Source: JANLYQ01 sp031365725 (GTDB lineage Bacteria; Actinomycetota; Actinomycetes; JACCUZ01). Taken from it: 33,121 nt of DNA. The notes under the pieces are model-generated. The model was not told where the DNA came from, ran no database searches, and worked only from the letters and a program-made list of their open reading frames with translations. The stretch covers positions 1-33,121 of the forward strand of contig JANLYQ010000109.1 in NCBI GenBank assembly GCA_031365725.1. Reading direction: 5' to 3'. The position numbers were made by a program, and so were the translations under genes. Shown here one piece after another: positions 8,165 through 15,918 of the stretch; positions within the stretch are counted from its first letter, which is position 1, and every line of letters begins with the position of its first letter.

Positions 8165-9325
8165 ATGGCGGCTGCCGACGACGAGCGCGGCATGACTGCT
8201 CGGGAGCGAGCCACCCGCGCAGCCGCAGCCCTGCGCAGCGCCACTCTGTCGCGTCGACCTGCGCGCGTCGGGGTCTACGCCGGCACGACCCGTGAAGAGA
8301 CCAGCGCCCGGCAGCGCGACCTCGCCGCGGTGATTGGTGACTGCGGTGTCTACGCACTGGGCGGTCGACAGCCCGGCAGCATCCCCTTCGACCGCGCCGT
8401 AGCCGCAGCGCGCGCTGCGCACGGCTTCGTGTGGATCGGGCTGCAGCAGCCGACGGCCGAGGAGTTCGCCCGCATCGCCACGGCTTTCCACCTGCCGCCG
8501 CTGGCGGTCGACGACGCGGTGGTTGCCCACCAACGTCCCAAGCTCGAGAGCTACGACGACGTCACCTTCATGGTGCTCAAGCCGGTGCGCTACGTCGACC
8601 ACGACGAGGTCGTCGACATCAGTGAGATCGCCTTCTTCATCGGGCCGGACTTCGTGGTGACCGTGCGGCACGGTGAGAGCGACGTGCTCACCGCCGTACG
8701 CCGGGAGCTCGACGCCGCCGGACCAGAGCTGCTGGGGTTGGGACCCAGCGCGGTGCTCTACCGCGCAGCGGACCGCATCGTCGACGGCTACGAGGACGTC
8801 GTCGACGACATCAACGTCGACGTCGAGGACATCGAGGGGCAGGTCTTCGGCGGTGACGACATCGACCATGCGCAGCGCATCTACAAGCTCAAGCGCGAGG
8901 TGCTCGAGTTCCGTCGGGCCGTCGTGCCACTCACCAACCCGATGCACCGCCTGGCGGAAGGCAACGTACCCAACATCGCGCCGAGCACCGCGCCGTACTT
9001 CCGGGACGTGCACGACCACGTGCTGCGTGCCGCCGACGCCATCGAAGGTCACGACCGGATGCTCACCGACGTCCTCACCGCTGACCTCGCACAGGTCAGC
9101 GTGCGGCAGAACCGCACCTCCGTCCGGCAGAACGAGGACATGCGCAAGATCTCGGCGTGGGCCGCGATCGCGCTGGTGCCCACTGCGATCGCCGGCATCT
9201 ACGGCCAGAACTTCGACAACATGCCCGAGCTGCACTGGTACTACGGCTACTACATGGCACTCGGGGTGATGGTCTCCGCCTGCACGGTGCTCTACGTGCT
9301 GTTCCGCCGCAACGGCTGGCTCTGA
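8165..9325 (+). CDS. corA: CorA-family magnesium/cobalt transporter with GQN in place of GMN
   Basis: Inner-membrane channel of the CorA/2-TM-GxN family, normally moving Mg2+ (also Co2+, Ni2+) down the membrane potential as a pentamer. The 386-residue protein has the large N-terminal cytosolic domain (to about residue 320, with long helices QRIYKLKREVLEFRRAVVPL), then two membrane segments: IAALVPTAIAGIYG-type helix near 333-347 and YMALGVMVSACTVLYVLF near 363-380, ending RRNGWL. The signature is YGQNFDNMPELHW, where Gln348 replaces the usual Met of the GMN selectivity motif. The start at 8165 has GGAGG six bases upstream. It is followed after 98 bases by a histidine kinase on the same strand. 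Family is certain; the effect of the Gln on ion choice is unknown. Confidence 0.92.
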   Translation: MAAADDERGMTARERATRAAAALRSATLSRRPARVGVYAGTTREETSARQRDLAAVIGDCGVYALGGRQPGSIPFDRAVAAARAAHGFVWIGLQQPTAEEFARIATAFHLPPLAVDDAVVAHQRPKLESYDDVTFMVLKPVRYVDHDEVVDISEIAFFIGPDFVVTVRHGESDVLTAVRRELDAAGPELLGLGPSAVLYRAADRIVDGYEDVVDDINVDVEDIEGQVFGGDDIDHAQRIYKLKREVLEFRRAVVPLTNPMHRLAEGNVPNIAPSTAPYFRDVHDHVLRAADAIEGHDRMLTDVLTADLAQVSVRQNRTSVRQNEDMRKISAWAAIALVPTAIAGIYGQNFDNMPELHWYYGYYMALGVMVSACTVLYVLFRRNGWL

Positions 9326-9423
9326 TCCAGCGCACTCGTCGTCGTCGGAACGCCCGTCGCCCCGATCGCTGGCATCCTGCTCGTCATGGCAGGCAGTGGC
9401 TTCACGATGCTGAGCGCCGAGCC

Positions 9424-10800
9424 GTGAGCATTCGCGGCTGGTGGTCGGCGCGCGCGGGTGTGCGCCTCCGGCTGACGGTGGCAGCCACCCTCCTGGCCGC
9501 TGTCACCGTGGGTCTCGCCGGCCTGCTGCTCCTCGTGCTGCTGGGCAGGTCGTTGGATGCCACCGCGTCCACCCGGGCGAGCCAGCGGGCGCAGGAAGTT
9601 GCGGCGCTGCTCACTCGTGGCGGCCTGCCGGCCGTCGTCTCGGTCCTCACCGGCGTCGGCGGCGAGAGCACCAGCACCCAGGTGCTCGGACGGGGTCATC
9701 GCGTGGTGGCCAGCTCACCGCAGGTCAGGAACGAGAAGCCGTTGACCACGCTCGTGGTCGGGCCGGGCGTCGTGTCCAGCGAGCGCCTGACGAACCTCCC
9801 GGTCGGCGACGGGGCGGCGTACGTCGTGGTGAGCCGCGGCGTCCGTCACGAGGGCGCGGACTACCAGGTCGTCGTGGCGCAGTCGCTCGCCACCACGGCG
9901 AGCAGCGTGCGCACCGTGGGGACGTTGCTGCTGATCGGGCTGCCCCTGCTCACCGCAGCGTCTGGTCTGGCCACCTTTGTGTTCGTCGGCCGTGCCTTGC
10001 AGCCGGTTGCTGCGATGCGCCGGCAGGTAGCGAAGATCTCGGCCACCGACCTCACCCAGCGGCTTCCGCTGCCCGCGACCCATGACGAGGTGCACGATCT
10101 CGGCAGCACGATGAACGAGATGCTCGCCCGGCTCGAGGCTGCCCAGGACAGGCAGCGTCGCTTCGTCGCTGATGCGAGCCACGAGCTGCGCAGCCCGTTG
10201 GCCACGGTCAAGGCGAACCTCCAGCTCACCCGTGACGGCACCGACCCGGACTGGTCCGAGGCGCACGCGATGATGCTGGTCGAGACCGAGCGGCTGGAGC
10301 GCATCGTCAGCGATCTCCTGCTGCTCGCCCACGGTGACGCCGAGGCGGGCGTCGCGTACGAGGACGTCGACCTCGAGGAGATCGTGTTCGCCGAGGTGGA
10401 GCACCTGCGTCGCACCACGACTCTCGACGTGGTCGTCTCGGCGGGCAGCGCGGTCCGCGTCACGGGCGATGCCCACCAGCTCTCCCAGGTCCTGCGCAAC
10501 CTCGCCGACAATGCAGCAGTCCATGCGAGCCATCGGATCGACATCACTCTCGCCGTGGACCTCGATCATGCGGTCCTCGAGGTCGGTGACGACGGACCAG
10601 GGATCCCGGTCGCCGACCGACGTCGAGTGCTGGAGCGGTTCGTCCGCCTCGACGCCGGCCGGGACCGCGCATCCGGCGGCACCGGGCTCGGCCTCGCCAT
10701 CGTCGACGACGTCGTGCAGCGCCACGGCGGCACGGTCACCGTGACCGCCTCCCCGGCTGGCGGCGTGCTGGTGCGGGTGGTGCTGCCGCGCCAGGTCTGA
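9424..10800 (+). CDS. Membrane sensor histidine kinase (EnvZ/OmpR type)
   Basis: Sensor kinase of 458 residues. Domains in order: first membrane helix (about residues 14-38), extracytoplasmic sensor of about 125 residues, second membrane helix (LLLIGLPLLTAASGLATFVFVG, about 166-188), HAMP (RALQPVAAMRRQVAKISATDL), HisKA with phospho-acceptor His253 in VADASHELRSPLATV, and HATPase with N box NLADNAAVHA, G1 GDDGPGIP and G2 GGTGLGLAIV. All catalytic motifs are intact. The start taken is the GTG at 9424; it overlaps the stop (TGA 9425-9427) of a 13-codon upstream ATG frame at 9386 and has only a weak ribosome-binding site, so the start is less certain. The gene converges on the response regulator at 10810 with just nine bases between stop codons. 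Confidence 0.9.
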   Translation: MSIRGWWSARAGVRLRLTVAATLLAAVTVGLAGLLLLVLLGRSLDATASTRASQRAQEVAALLTRGGLPAVVSVLTGVGGESTSTQVLGRGHRVVASSPQVRNEKPLTTLVVGPGVVSSERLTNLPVGDGAAYVVVSRGVRHEGADYQVVVAQSLATTASSVRTVGTLLLIGLPLLTAASGLATFVFVGRALQPVAAMRRQVAKISATDLTQRLPLPATHDEVHDLGSTMNEMLARLEAAQDRQRRFVADASHELRSPLATVKANLQLTRDGTDPDWSEAHAMMLVETERLERIVSDLLLLAHGDAEAGVAYEDVDLEEIVFAEVEHLRRTTTLDVVVSAGSAVRVTGDAHQLSQVLRNLADNAAVHASHRIDITLAVDLDHAVLEVGDDGPGIPVADRRRVLERFVRLDAGRDRASGGTGLGLAIVDDVVQRHGGTVTVTASPAGGVLVRVVLPRQV

Positions 10801-10809
10801 TCTGAGGCG

Positions 10810-11499
10810 TCAGTCCGAGGGCGCGACTCCCGGCTCGTCGAGCAGGTAGCCAGCCCCGCGGACCGTGCGGATCGAGTCGGCACCGAAGGGCAGGTCGATC
10901 TTCCTGCGGAGATGCCGTACATAGACCTCAACGATGTTGGGGTCACCCTCATAGTGCGCGTCCCACACGTTTGTCATGATCTCCGTCTTGGACACGACCT
11001 CGCCCTTACGCCGCATCAAGAACTCGAGAACCTCGAACTCGCGAGCGGTCAGCCTGATGTCGACGTCTGCACGGGTCACGGTGCGCCGAGCCGGGTCCAG
11101 CCGGAGTGCCCCCACCATCAGCACGTGCGGTCGAGCGGGTGCCCCCCGGCGTACCAGAGCGCGCAGCCGAGCCACCAGCACCGGGAAGTCGAACGGCTTG
11201 GTGAGGTAGTCGTCGGCACCGGAGTCCAGGGCACTGACCTGGCTGCCCGTGCCCGGTCGGGCCGTCAGCACGAGGACCGGTGTCCACACGGCGCGCTCGC
11301 GCAGGAGCTCGATGACCCGGTGGCCGTCGATGGTGGGCAGCATGAGGTCCAGGACGATGACGTCGTACGCCGTCTCGCCCGCCGCCCACAACGCCTCGTC
11401 GCCGTCAGGCGCGAGGTCGACCGCGAAACCGGCTGCGACCAGTCCCCGCTGGACGGTGCGCGCAAGCGGCGCCTCGTCCTCCACGACGAGGACTCTCAC
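10810..11499 (-). CDS. OmpR/PhoB-family response regulator (second of a coupled pair)
   Basis: DNA-binding response regulator of 229 residues. The receiver domain occupies about residues 1-115 (acidic pocket ED at 7-8, phospho-acceptor Asp51 in VLDLMLPTIDG, conserved T and K in LTARPG and LTKPFD). A winged-helix trans_reg_C domain follows (LTAREFEVLEFLMRRKGEVVSK ... VEVYVRHLRRKI ... IRTVRGAGYLL). The start is the GTG at 11499, which overlaps the TGA of the preceding regulator (GTGA at 11496-11499), implying translational coupling. Its likely partner kinase is the convergent gene ending at 10800, since no other kinase is closer, but this pairing is inferred. A similar layout is seen for CutR/TcrA-like envelope-stress systems. 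Confidence 0.92.
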   Translation of the reverse strand: MRVLVVEDEAPLARTVQRGLVAAGFAVDLAPDGDEALWAAGETAYDVIVLDLMLPTIDGHRVIELLRERAVWTPVLVLTARPGTGSQVSALDSGADDYLTKPFDFPVLVARLRALVRRGAPARPHVLMVGALRLDPARRTVTRADVDIRLTAREFEVLEFLMRRKGEVVSKTEIMTNVWDAHYEGDPNIVEVYVRHLRRKIDLPFGADSIRTVRGAGYLLDEPGVAPSD

Positions 11500-12212
11500 G
11501 GCACCCGGTCGAGCCGGTAGCCGTGCCCCCGCAGGGTGGCGATCGTCGGCAGCCGGGCCGGCGGTTCCAGGCCGTCGCCGGCCTCCCCGAGCCGGCGGCG
11601 GACAGCGGCGATGTGGACGTCCAGGGTCTTGCTAGCGCCGGACCAGTGCTCGTCCCACACCTCGGCCATGAGGGTCTCGCGGCTCACGGCCTGCCCGGCG
11701 TCGGCGACCAACCTCTCCAGCAGGTCGAACTCCCGAGCACGCAGCGCCAGCTCGACACCCCGCACACTGACTCGACGGGCAGCCGGATCGACCCGCAGGT
11801 CGCCGGACTCGAAGACCGGTGCGCGGGTCGTCTCGTCGTCGAGCTCGACCCCACGGCGACGCAGGTGGGCCCGCACCCGGGCCAACAGCTCGGTGCGACC
11901 GAAAGGCTTGCTGAGGTAGTCGTCGGCGCCGGCCTCGAGCCCGACCACCACGTCCATCTCCTCGCGTCGGGCAGTCAACATCACGATGACGGTGTGCGGC
12001 TGACGCATGCGCAGATCGCGGCACACCTCGACACCGTCGACGTCGGGCAGCCCGAGGTCGAGCAGCACGAGGTCGAAGGTCTGCCGCGCCGCCTCGGCCA
12101 GCGCGCTACCGCCGGTGCGCTGCCAGATCACCGAGTGTCCGTTGGCGGTCAGTGCGCCCTGGAGCAGCCGCCCGATGCTCTCGTCGTCCTCGACCACGAG
12201 CAGGTGCGCCAC
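11496..12212 (-). CDS. OmpR/PhoB-family response regulator (first of a coupled pair)
   Basis: Response regulator of 238 residues: receiver domain (EDD at 8-10, phospho-acceptor Asp52 in LLDLGLPDVDG, LTAR, Lys in LSKPFGR) and a C-terminal winged helix (LALRAREFDLLERLVADAG ... LDVHIAAVRRRLG ... IATLRGHGYRLDRVP). The start is the GTG at 12212; no Shine-Dalgarno is seen, but TAGGCT lies six bases upstream, suggesting a leaderless transcript. The best candidate partner kinase is the gene at 17439 on the far side of the ABC operon, because the nearer kinase faces the other regulator; this is inference. The two regulators share one mRNA and overlap by four bases. Confidence 0.92.
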   Translation of the reverse strand: MAHLLVVEDDESIGRLLQGALTANGHSVIWQRTGGSALAEAARQTFDLVLLDLGLPDVDGVEVCRDLRMRQPHTVIVMLTARREEMDVVVGLEAGADDYLSKPFGRTELLARVRAHLRRRGVELDDETTRAPVFESGDLRVDPAARRVSVRGVELALRAREFDLLERLVADAGQAVSRETLMAEVWDEHWSGASKTLDVHIAAVRRRLGEAGDGLEPPARLPTIATLRGHGYRLDRVP

Positions 12213-12214
12213 AT

Positions 12215-12233
12215 GGTGAGCCTAGGACTCACC
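12215..12233 (-). promoter_or_regulatory. Promoter with palindromic operator for the response-regulator pair
   Basis: An inverted repeat GGTGAG-n7-CTCACC (12215-12220 and 12228-12233) spans a -10-like hexamer TAGGCT on the minus strand (12219-12224). The hexamer ends six bases before the GTG at 12212, so transcription probably begins at or next to the start codon. A palindrome over the -10 is a natural site for autoregulation or repression. No convincing -35 is seen. Confidence 0.45.
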
Positions 12234-12387
12234 GCATGCCCCAACGTCCTCCGGAGACAATTCGGCACGTTCCGCCGACCAATTCCTCTCCGGAGCAGCG
12301 CGGCTAGACCCCGCGGAGGCAAGCGGACCCCACGTTGGTGAGCCGCATCCGCTGCGAGTCCGAGTGAGGCCACGGTGACGCGGGCGT

Positions 12388-12528
12388 ACCCCGGCTGCCG
12401 GGACGCGATGTACCAACCAACACACAGCAGTGACGGCCAGCCGTCTGCCCCACGCTCACTGCGGCGACGCTGAGCGGCTTCTGTGTGTTCGTTGGTACAC
12501 GGGGAGGAAACCCCGGCTACCGGCACGC
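12388..12528. repeat. 19-base inverted repeat flanked by 19-base direct repeats
   Basis: The arms tgtaccaaccaacacacag (12409-12427) and ctgtgtgttcgttggtaca (12481-12499) are inverted copies with one mismatch (12418/12490). Inside them GCAGTGA (12427-12433) and TCACTGC (12456-12462) form a second stem. Outside them accccggctgccgggacgc (12388-12406) and accccggctaccggcacgc (12510-12528) are direct copies with two mismatches. The arms are too far apart for an ordinary terminator. Options are a small non-autonomous mobile element (MITE-like), a structured RNA in the tail of the permease mRNA, or a protein-binding cruciform. Confidence 0.6.
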
Positions 12529-12530
12529 AC

Positions 12531-12561
12531 CCGGGAGCGATACCGCGGTAACGCCTCCCGG
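12531..12561 (-). terminator. Hairpin downstream of the ABC operon
   Basis: CCGGGAG (12531-12537) pairs with CTCCCGG (12555-12561); the stem continues inward through CG/CG with a one-base bulge to the palindrome TACCGCGGTA (12541-12550). It lies 29 bases after the permease stop. No T-run follows, as is usual for high-GC actinobacterial terminators, so the call rests on structure and position. Confidence 0.5.
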
Positions 12562-12589
12562 TGGACAACTCCGCCAGACGTCCCGTCGA

Positions 12590-15250
12590 CTACAGCTCGC
12601 GCAGGCGTTCCACGGCGGATTGACGGGCGGTGCGGGTCGCCAGTGCAACTGCGACCGCTATCGCACCGACCGAGCTGACGACGACGATGAGCAAGTAGCC
12701 CCACGGCACCGCGAGGTGGGCCGGCGGCGGGTCGAAGACGTTCTTGAGCACCCGCACCAGCATCTCGGACAGCGCCCAGCCGGCGAGGCTGCCGGCCAGC
12801 AAGCCACCCACCGTCACCACCGCTGCCTCGGCCACGACAAAGCCCCGCAGCTGTGCCCGGTTCGCACCGAGAGCCGCCGCGATGGCAAAGGTCCTCCGCC
12901 GCTCAGCCAGCCCGAGCGAGAGCACCAGCCCACCCGCCGCCGCGACGAGCACGAGGGCAAAGCTCAGCTCGACCCTGGTAAGGCCGGCGAGGTCCACCGC
13001 AGTGAGGCTGGAGCCGATGACCGCGCGGCTCTGGGTGATGTCTGTGACGGTGGCCGTCTGGCCCAGCGCGCGTTGGATGCGCTGCGCCGTGCCGTGGACA
13101 TCCGTGCCGCCGGTGTCGACGAGGAAGGCGCCCACTGCCGCACTGCCGGTCTTGGCGGCGACGTAGTCAGCGTTGGTGATGAAGAAGCTGTCGTGCGGCG
13201 CAGTCGGGAACTCACTTACGATGCCGGCGTAGTGGAACGGCACCGTCACCAGCGCCTTGCTCGCGCTGTCCTGGAGGCGCAGGTTGACGAGGTCGCCGGG
13301 CGAGAGCTGGAAGTCGTGCACGGTCTCGGCGCTCACGAGCACCGAGTCCGGCCTGGCCGCCAGCGTCGCCATCAGCGCGGCAGTGGTGCCGCCCTGGAAG
13401 TAGGAGTCCTGCAGCGACGTGGAGGCAGCGATCGTGCCGGGGCGGACGCCGTACAGGTCCTGCAGATCCGAACCGACGTACGCGAAACGGTGCTGCACCG
13501 GCTCGACCGCCTGCACTCCCTTGATCTTCCGCAGCGCGGCTGCCGCATCGGGGCCTACGGCGACGCCCGGCGACTCGGTGACTGTGACATCGGACCCGTT
13601 GGTGAGGCGCGCGTCTGCTTCCGCCTGCTGGCGGTAGGTCGCGTTGAACGTCGCGGTTGAGGCCGCGAAGGAGATGGCGAGTGCGACGAGCACGACGGCC
13701 CGTGCGACCGTCCGCCGGTCACGACTCATGCTCGCGGCCACCGTGGACGAGAGGTTGCCGGCCACCGGTCGCAGCGTGCGACCCAGCACCCGCCGACCGC
13801 GGGTCAGCAGCAGGTCAGCTAACCGCCACGCGAGCAGGCCGCTGCCCGCCCACAGCAGTGCCGGACCGAGGAACGCCCAGTAGCTGACCGAGATGGTCGG
13901 CACGCCCTCGGGCGCCAGCACCAGGGTGTAGTTGTTGCGACTAGTGAGCCAGAAGACCGTGAGCGACCCCGCGAGCAGGATGAGGTCGAGGCCGTAGCGC
14001 TGCCAACGGGGTGCTGACTGTCGGCCGACCGCTGCCCGTCCGGACGCGGCGGTGGCCTCGCGCAGGTCGCGTCGGGCCGGCAGGACGAGGGTCGCGAGAG
14101 CGACGAGGAGTCCCAGCCCGAACGCCGTGAGCGTCCACCCGAGTGCGCTGGCGGTGGTGGCCCCGAAGCGTGCGGATCCGAAGGCGACCTTGCCGATCAA
14201 CGCCGCGAGACCGAGACCGACGAGGCCGCCGACGGCACCGATGACGACGGCTTCCAGGACGACGAGGCGCAGCAAGCGCCGGCGCGACGAGCCGCGGGTG
14301 CGCAGCAGCCCTTGCTCGCGACGCCGTCGGGTTGCGCCGGCGCCGGCGATCGCGGCAGTGAGCAGACCGGCGAGGATCGCACCCGGTAGGCCGAGGAAGA
14401 GGAACAGCACCTGGGAGTAGAGAGCGTCGCCGCGTGCGGCGTCGAGGGTCGCGCCGAGGTTGTTGCCGACCCGGCCGGCGCCGGTGAGTCGCGCCTCGAG
14501 GTTGTTGGCGGCGGTGGTCACCTGGGTGAACGCGACACTGGGATCAGGAGCGAGTGCGTGGCTGCGCAGCACATGCACCTGGGTGGTGACCAGGTCCGGT
14601 CGCGCGGCGACCAGGTCCGCGAATGTCGTGTCGAAGGCCGACTGCGGCAGCAGGATCACGTTGTCCGGCGGAGCTTGCGGCTGCGACTGCGGCGGAGCGC
14701 CGACCTTCTGGAACAGCGTGTCGGCCTGCGGGAGGTCGATGATGCCGTCGACGTGCACCTGGCGCGGCGGGAGACCCTGCCGGTTGATGGTCATCGTGTC
14801 GCCGGGTGCCACGTGCAGGTTCGCCGCGGTCTGCTGAGCGACCAGGACGCCGGCACTCGCCCCCGTGAGGGTGCGCACCTGTCGGCGGAAGAGACTGCGA
14901 TATCCCGGTGGCAGACCGAGCACGACCCCCGGCCCGGTGGTCTGGGTGGTGCCGCCGGCGGTGGCTTCCAGGCCGGTGGTGCTGGCAAAGCGCACCGGCA
15001 CCGCCGTACGAACACCAGGCGCTGCCTTCGTCGTGGCGAGCACCGCTGCGGCATCGGCCCCTGGCTGCACCTCGACCTGCCAGTCGACCGCGACAGTCGC
15101 GAGTGCGCGCCGGGTCATGCTCGCCTTCGACGAGGTGAGAAAGCTGCCGAGGCTCGCGAGCAGTGCGACCGCGACCGCGACCCCAGCGGCGGCAGCGGTC
15201 AGCCGGCCGGCACGCCTACGCAACAAGCCAGCCAGCCAGACGAGACTCAT
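12590..15250 (-). CDS. ABC transporter permease with two FtsX domains
   Basis: An 886-residue membrane protein of the MacB/FtsX superfamily. It starts with one membrane helix (about 18-38), an extracytoplasmic domain of about 230 residues, and a three-helix FtsX unit (LFLFLGLPGAILAGLLTAAI, LRLVVLEAVVIGAVGGLVGLGLAALI, LTAFGLGLLVALATLVL). A middle pair of helices (LDLILLAGSLTVFWL, ISVSYWAFLGPALLW) precedes a second copy: helix VVLVALAISFAASTATF, another periplasmic-type domain, and a last FtsX unit ending near residue 880. This two-copy, roughly ten-helix layout lets a single chain act as the whole permease. Its ATG at 15250 overlaps the stop of the upstream ATPase (ATGA). Such systems extrude or mechanically act on lipoproteins, peptides or antibiotics; the substrate here is unknown. 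Confidence 0.9.
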   Translation of the reverse strand: MSLVWLAGLLRRRAGRLTAAAAGVAVAVALLASLGSFLTSSKASMTRRALATVAVDWQVEVQPGADAAAVLATTKAAPGVRTAVPVRFASTTGLEATAGGTTQTTGPGVVLGLPPGYRSLFRRQVRTLTGASAGVLVAQQTAANLHVAPGDTMTINRQGLPPRQVHVDGIIDLPQADTLFQKVGAPPQSQPQAPPDNVILLPQSAFDTTFADLVAARPDLVTTQVHVLRSHALAPDPSVAFTQVTTAANNLEARLTGAGRVGNNLGATLDAARGDALYSQVLFLFLGLPGAILAGLLTAAIAGAGATRRRREQGLLRTRGSSRRRLLRLVVLEAVVIGAVGGLVGLGLAALIGKVAFGSARFGATTASALGWTLTAFGLGLLVALATLVLPARRDLREATAASGRAAVGRQSAPRWQRYGLDLILLAGSLTVFWLTSRNNYTLVLAPEGVPTISVSYWAFLGPALLWAGSGLLAWRLADLLLTRGRRVLGRTLRPVAGNLSSTVAASMSRDRRTVARAVVLVALAISFAASTATFNATYRQQAEADARLTNGSDVTVTESPGVAVGPDAAAALRKIKGVQAVEPVQHRFAYVGSDLQDLYGVRPGTIAASTSLQDSYFQGGTTAALMATLAARPDSVLVSAETVHDFQLSPGDLVNLRLQDSASKALVTVPFHYAGIVSEFPTAPHDSFFITNADYVAAKTGSAAVGAFLVDTGGTDVHGTAQRIQRALGQTATVTDITQSRAVIGSSLTAVDLAGLTRVELSFALVLVAAAGGLVLSLGLAERRRTFAIAAALGANRAQLRGFVVAEAAVVTVGGLLAGSLAGWALSEMLVRVLKNVFDPPPAHLAVPWGYLLIVVVSSVGAIAVAVALATRTARQSAVERLREL

Positions 15251-15918
15251 GCGAGGACCCCAGCCGTGAGAGCGCCGTCACGGACCGACCACCGGGTGGG
15301 CAGGAGAGCAGACACCGCGGGGTCGTGGGTCGCGACCACGAGCGCAGCGCCGAGCTCGTCAGCTGCCGCGAGCATCACGGACATCACGTGGGACGCGGTG
15401 TCGTGGTCGAGCTGGCCGGTAGGCTCGTCGGCGACGATGAGCGCGGGTCGTGAAGCGAGCACGCGCGCGATCGCCACCCGTTGCGCCTGCCCGCCGGAGA
15501 GCTCCTCCGGCAGCTTGCCCGCCAGGTCGTCGATGTCGAGGCTGCGCAATGCCTCGCGGGCGCGTTCCTGGGCAACCCGATCGGCGACGCCGGCCAGCAC
15601 CAGTGGGAGGGCGACGTTCTCGACCACGTCGAGCGGCGGCAGCAGGCTCGGCCCTTGGAAGACCATGCCGATGACGCCCGGCCGCCGCGCCGGGTCCGCA
15701 CCCAGGGCCGGCCAGGCGACCCGGCCCGCCGTCGGCTTCTCGAGCCCTGCCATGAGGTGCAGCAACGTGGACTTGCCCGAACCGGACGCGCCGGTAATGG
15801 CGATGCGGGCCTGCGGGGACACGTGACACGTGACGCCATGCAGTGCGACGACCGCCTGCGGCCCGGCACCGTAGGTCTTGGCGAGGTCGGTGGTCTCGAC
15901 GAGCCATGCGGTGCTCAT
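15247..15918 (-). CDS. ABC transporter ATP-binding protein (LolD/MacB type)
   Basis: A 223-residue cytoplasmic ATPase with every motif intact: Walker A GASGSGKST (about 43-51), Q-loop Gln88 in MVFQGPSLLPPL, signature LSGGQAQR (140-147), Walker B ALIVADEPTG with catalytic Glu165, and H-loop His198 in VVATHDP. It groups by sequence with LolD/MacB-type ATPases that energise FtsX permeases. Its ATG at 15918 overlaps the stop of the ATPase before it, and its own stop overlaps the permease start, both as ATGA, so the three should be made in step. With the second ATPase it probably forms a heterodimer under the single large permease. Confidence 0.93.
   Translation of the reverse strand: MSTAWLVETTDLAKTYGAGPQAVVALHGVTCHVSPQARIAITGASGSGKSTLLHLMAGLEKPTAGRVAWPALGADPARRPGVIGMVFQGPSLLPPLDVVENVALPLVLAGVADRVAQERAREALRSLDIDDLAGKLPEELSGGQAQRVAIARVLASRPALIVADEPTGQLDHDTASHVMSVMLAAADELGAALVVATHDPAVSALLPTRWSVRDGALTAGVLA

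Larger units (their letters stand above)
12213..12589. other. 377-base non-coding region with repeats
   Basis: No gene is supported here. The interval between the permease stop and the regulator start contains, from right to left, a terminator-like hairpin (12531-12561), a composite inverted/direct repeat (12388-12528) and the regulator promoter with its palindrome (12215-12233). Between 12234 and 12387 I see nothing further. Confidence 0.6.

Noticed and set aside
8091..8357. Longer start (8357) for the kinase–regulator chimera
   Set aside because: That part is Arg-rich, shows no kinase similarity and is the antisense of corA.
9326..9427. Translational readthrough of corA into a hydrophobic tail, or a separate small peptide ending at 9427
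   Set aside because: The frame after the corA TGA does stay open and hydrophobic for about 33 codons, but there is no readthrough context or ribosome site; chance is likelier at this GC content.
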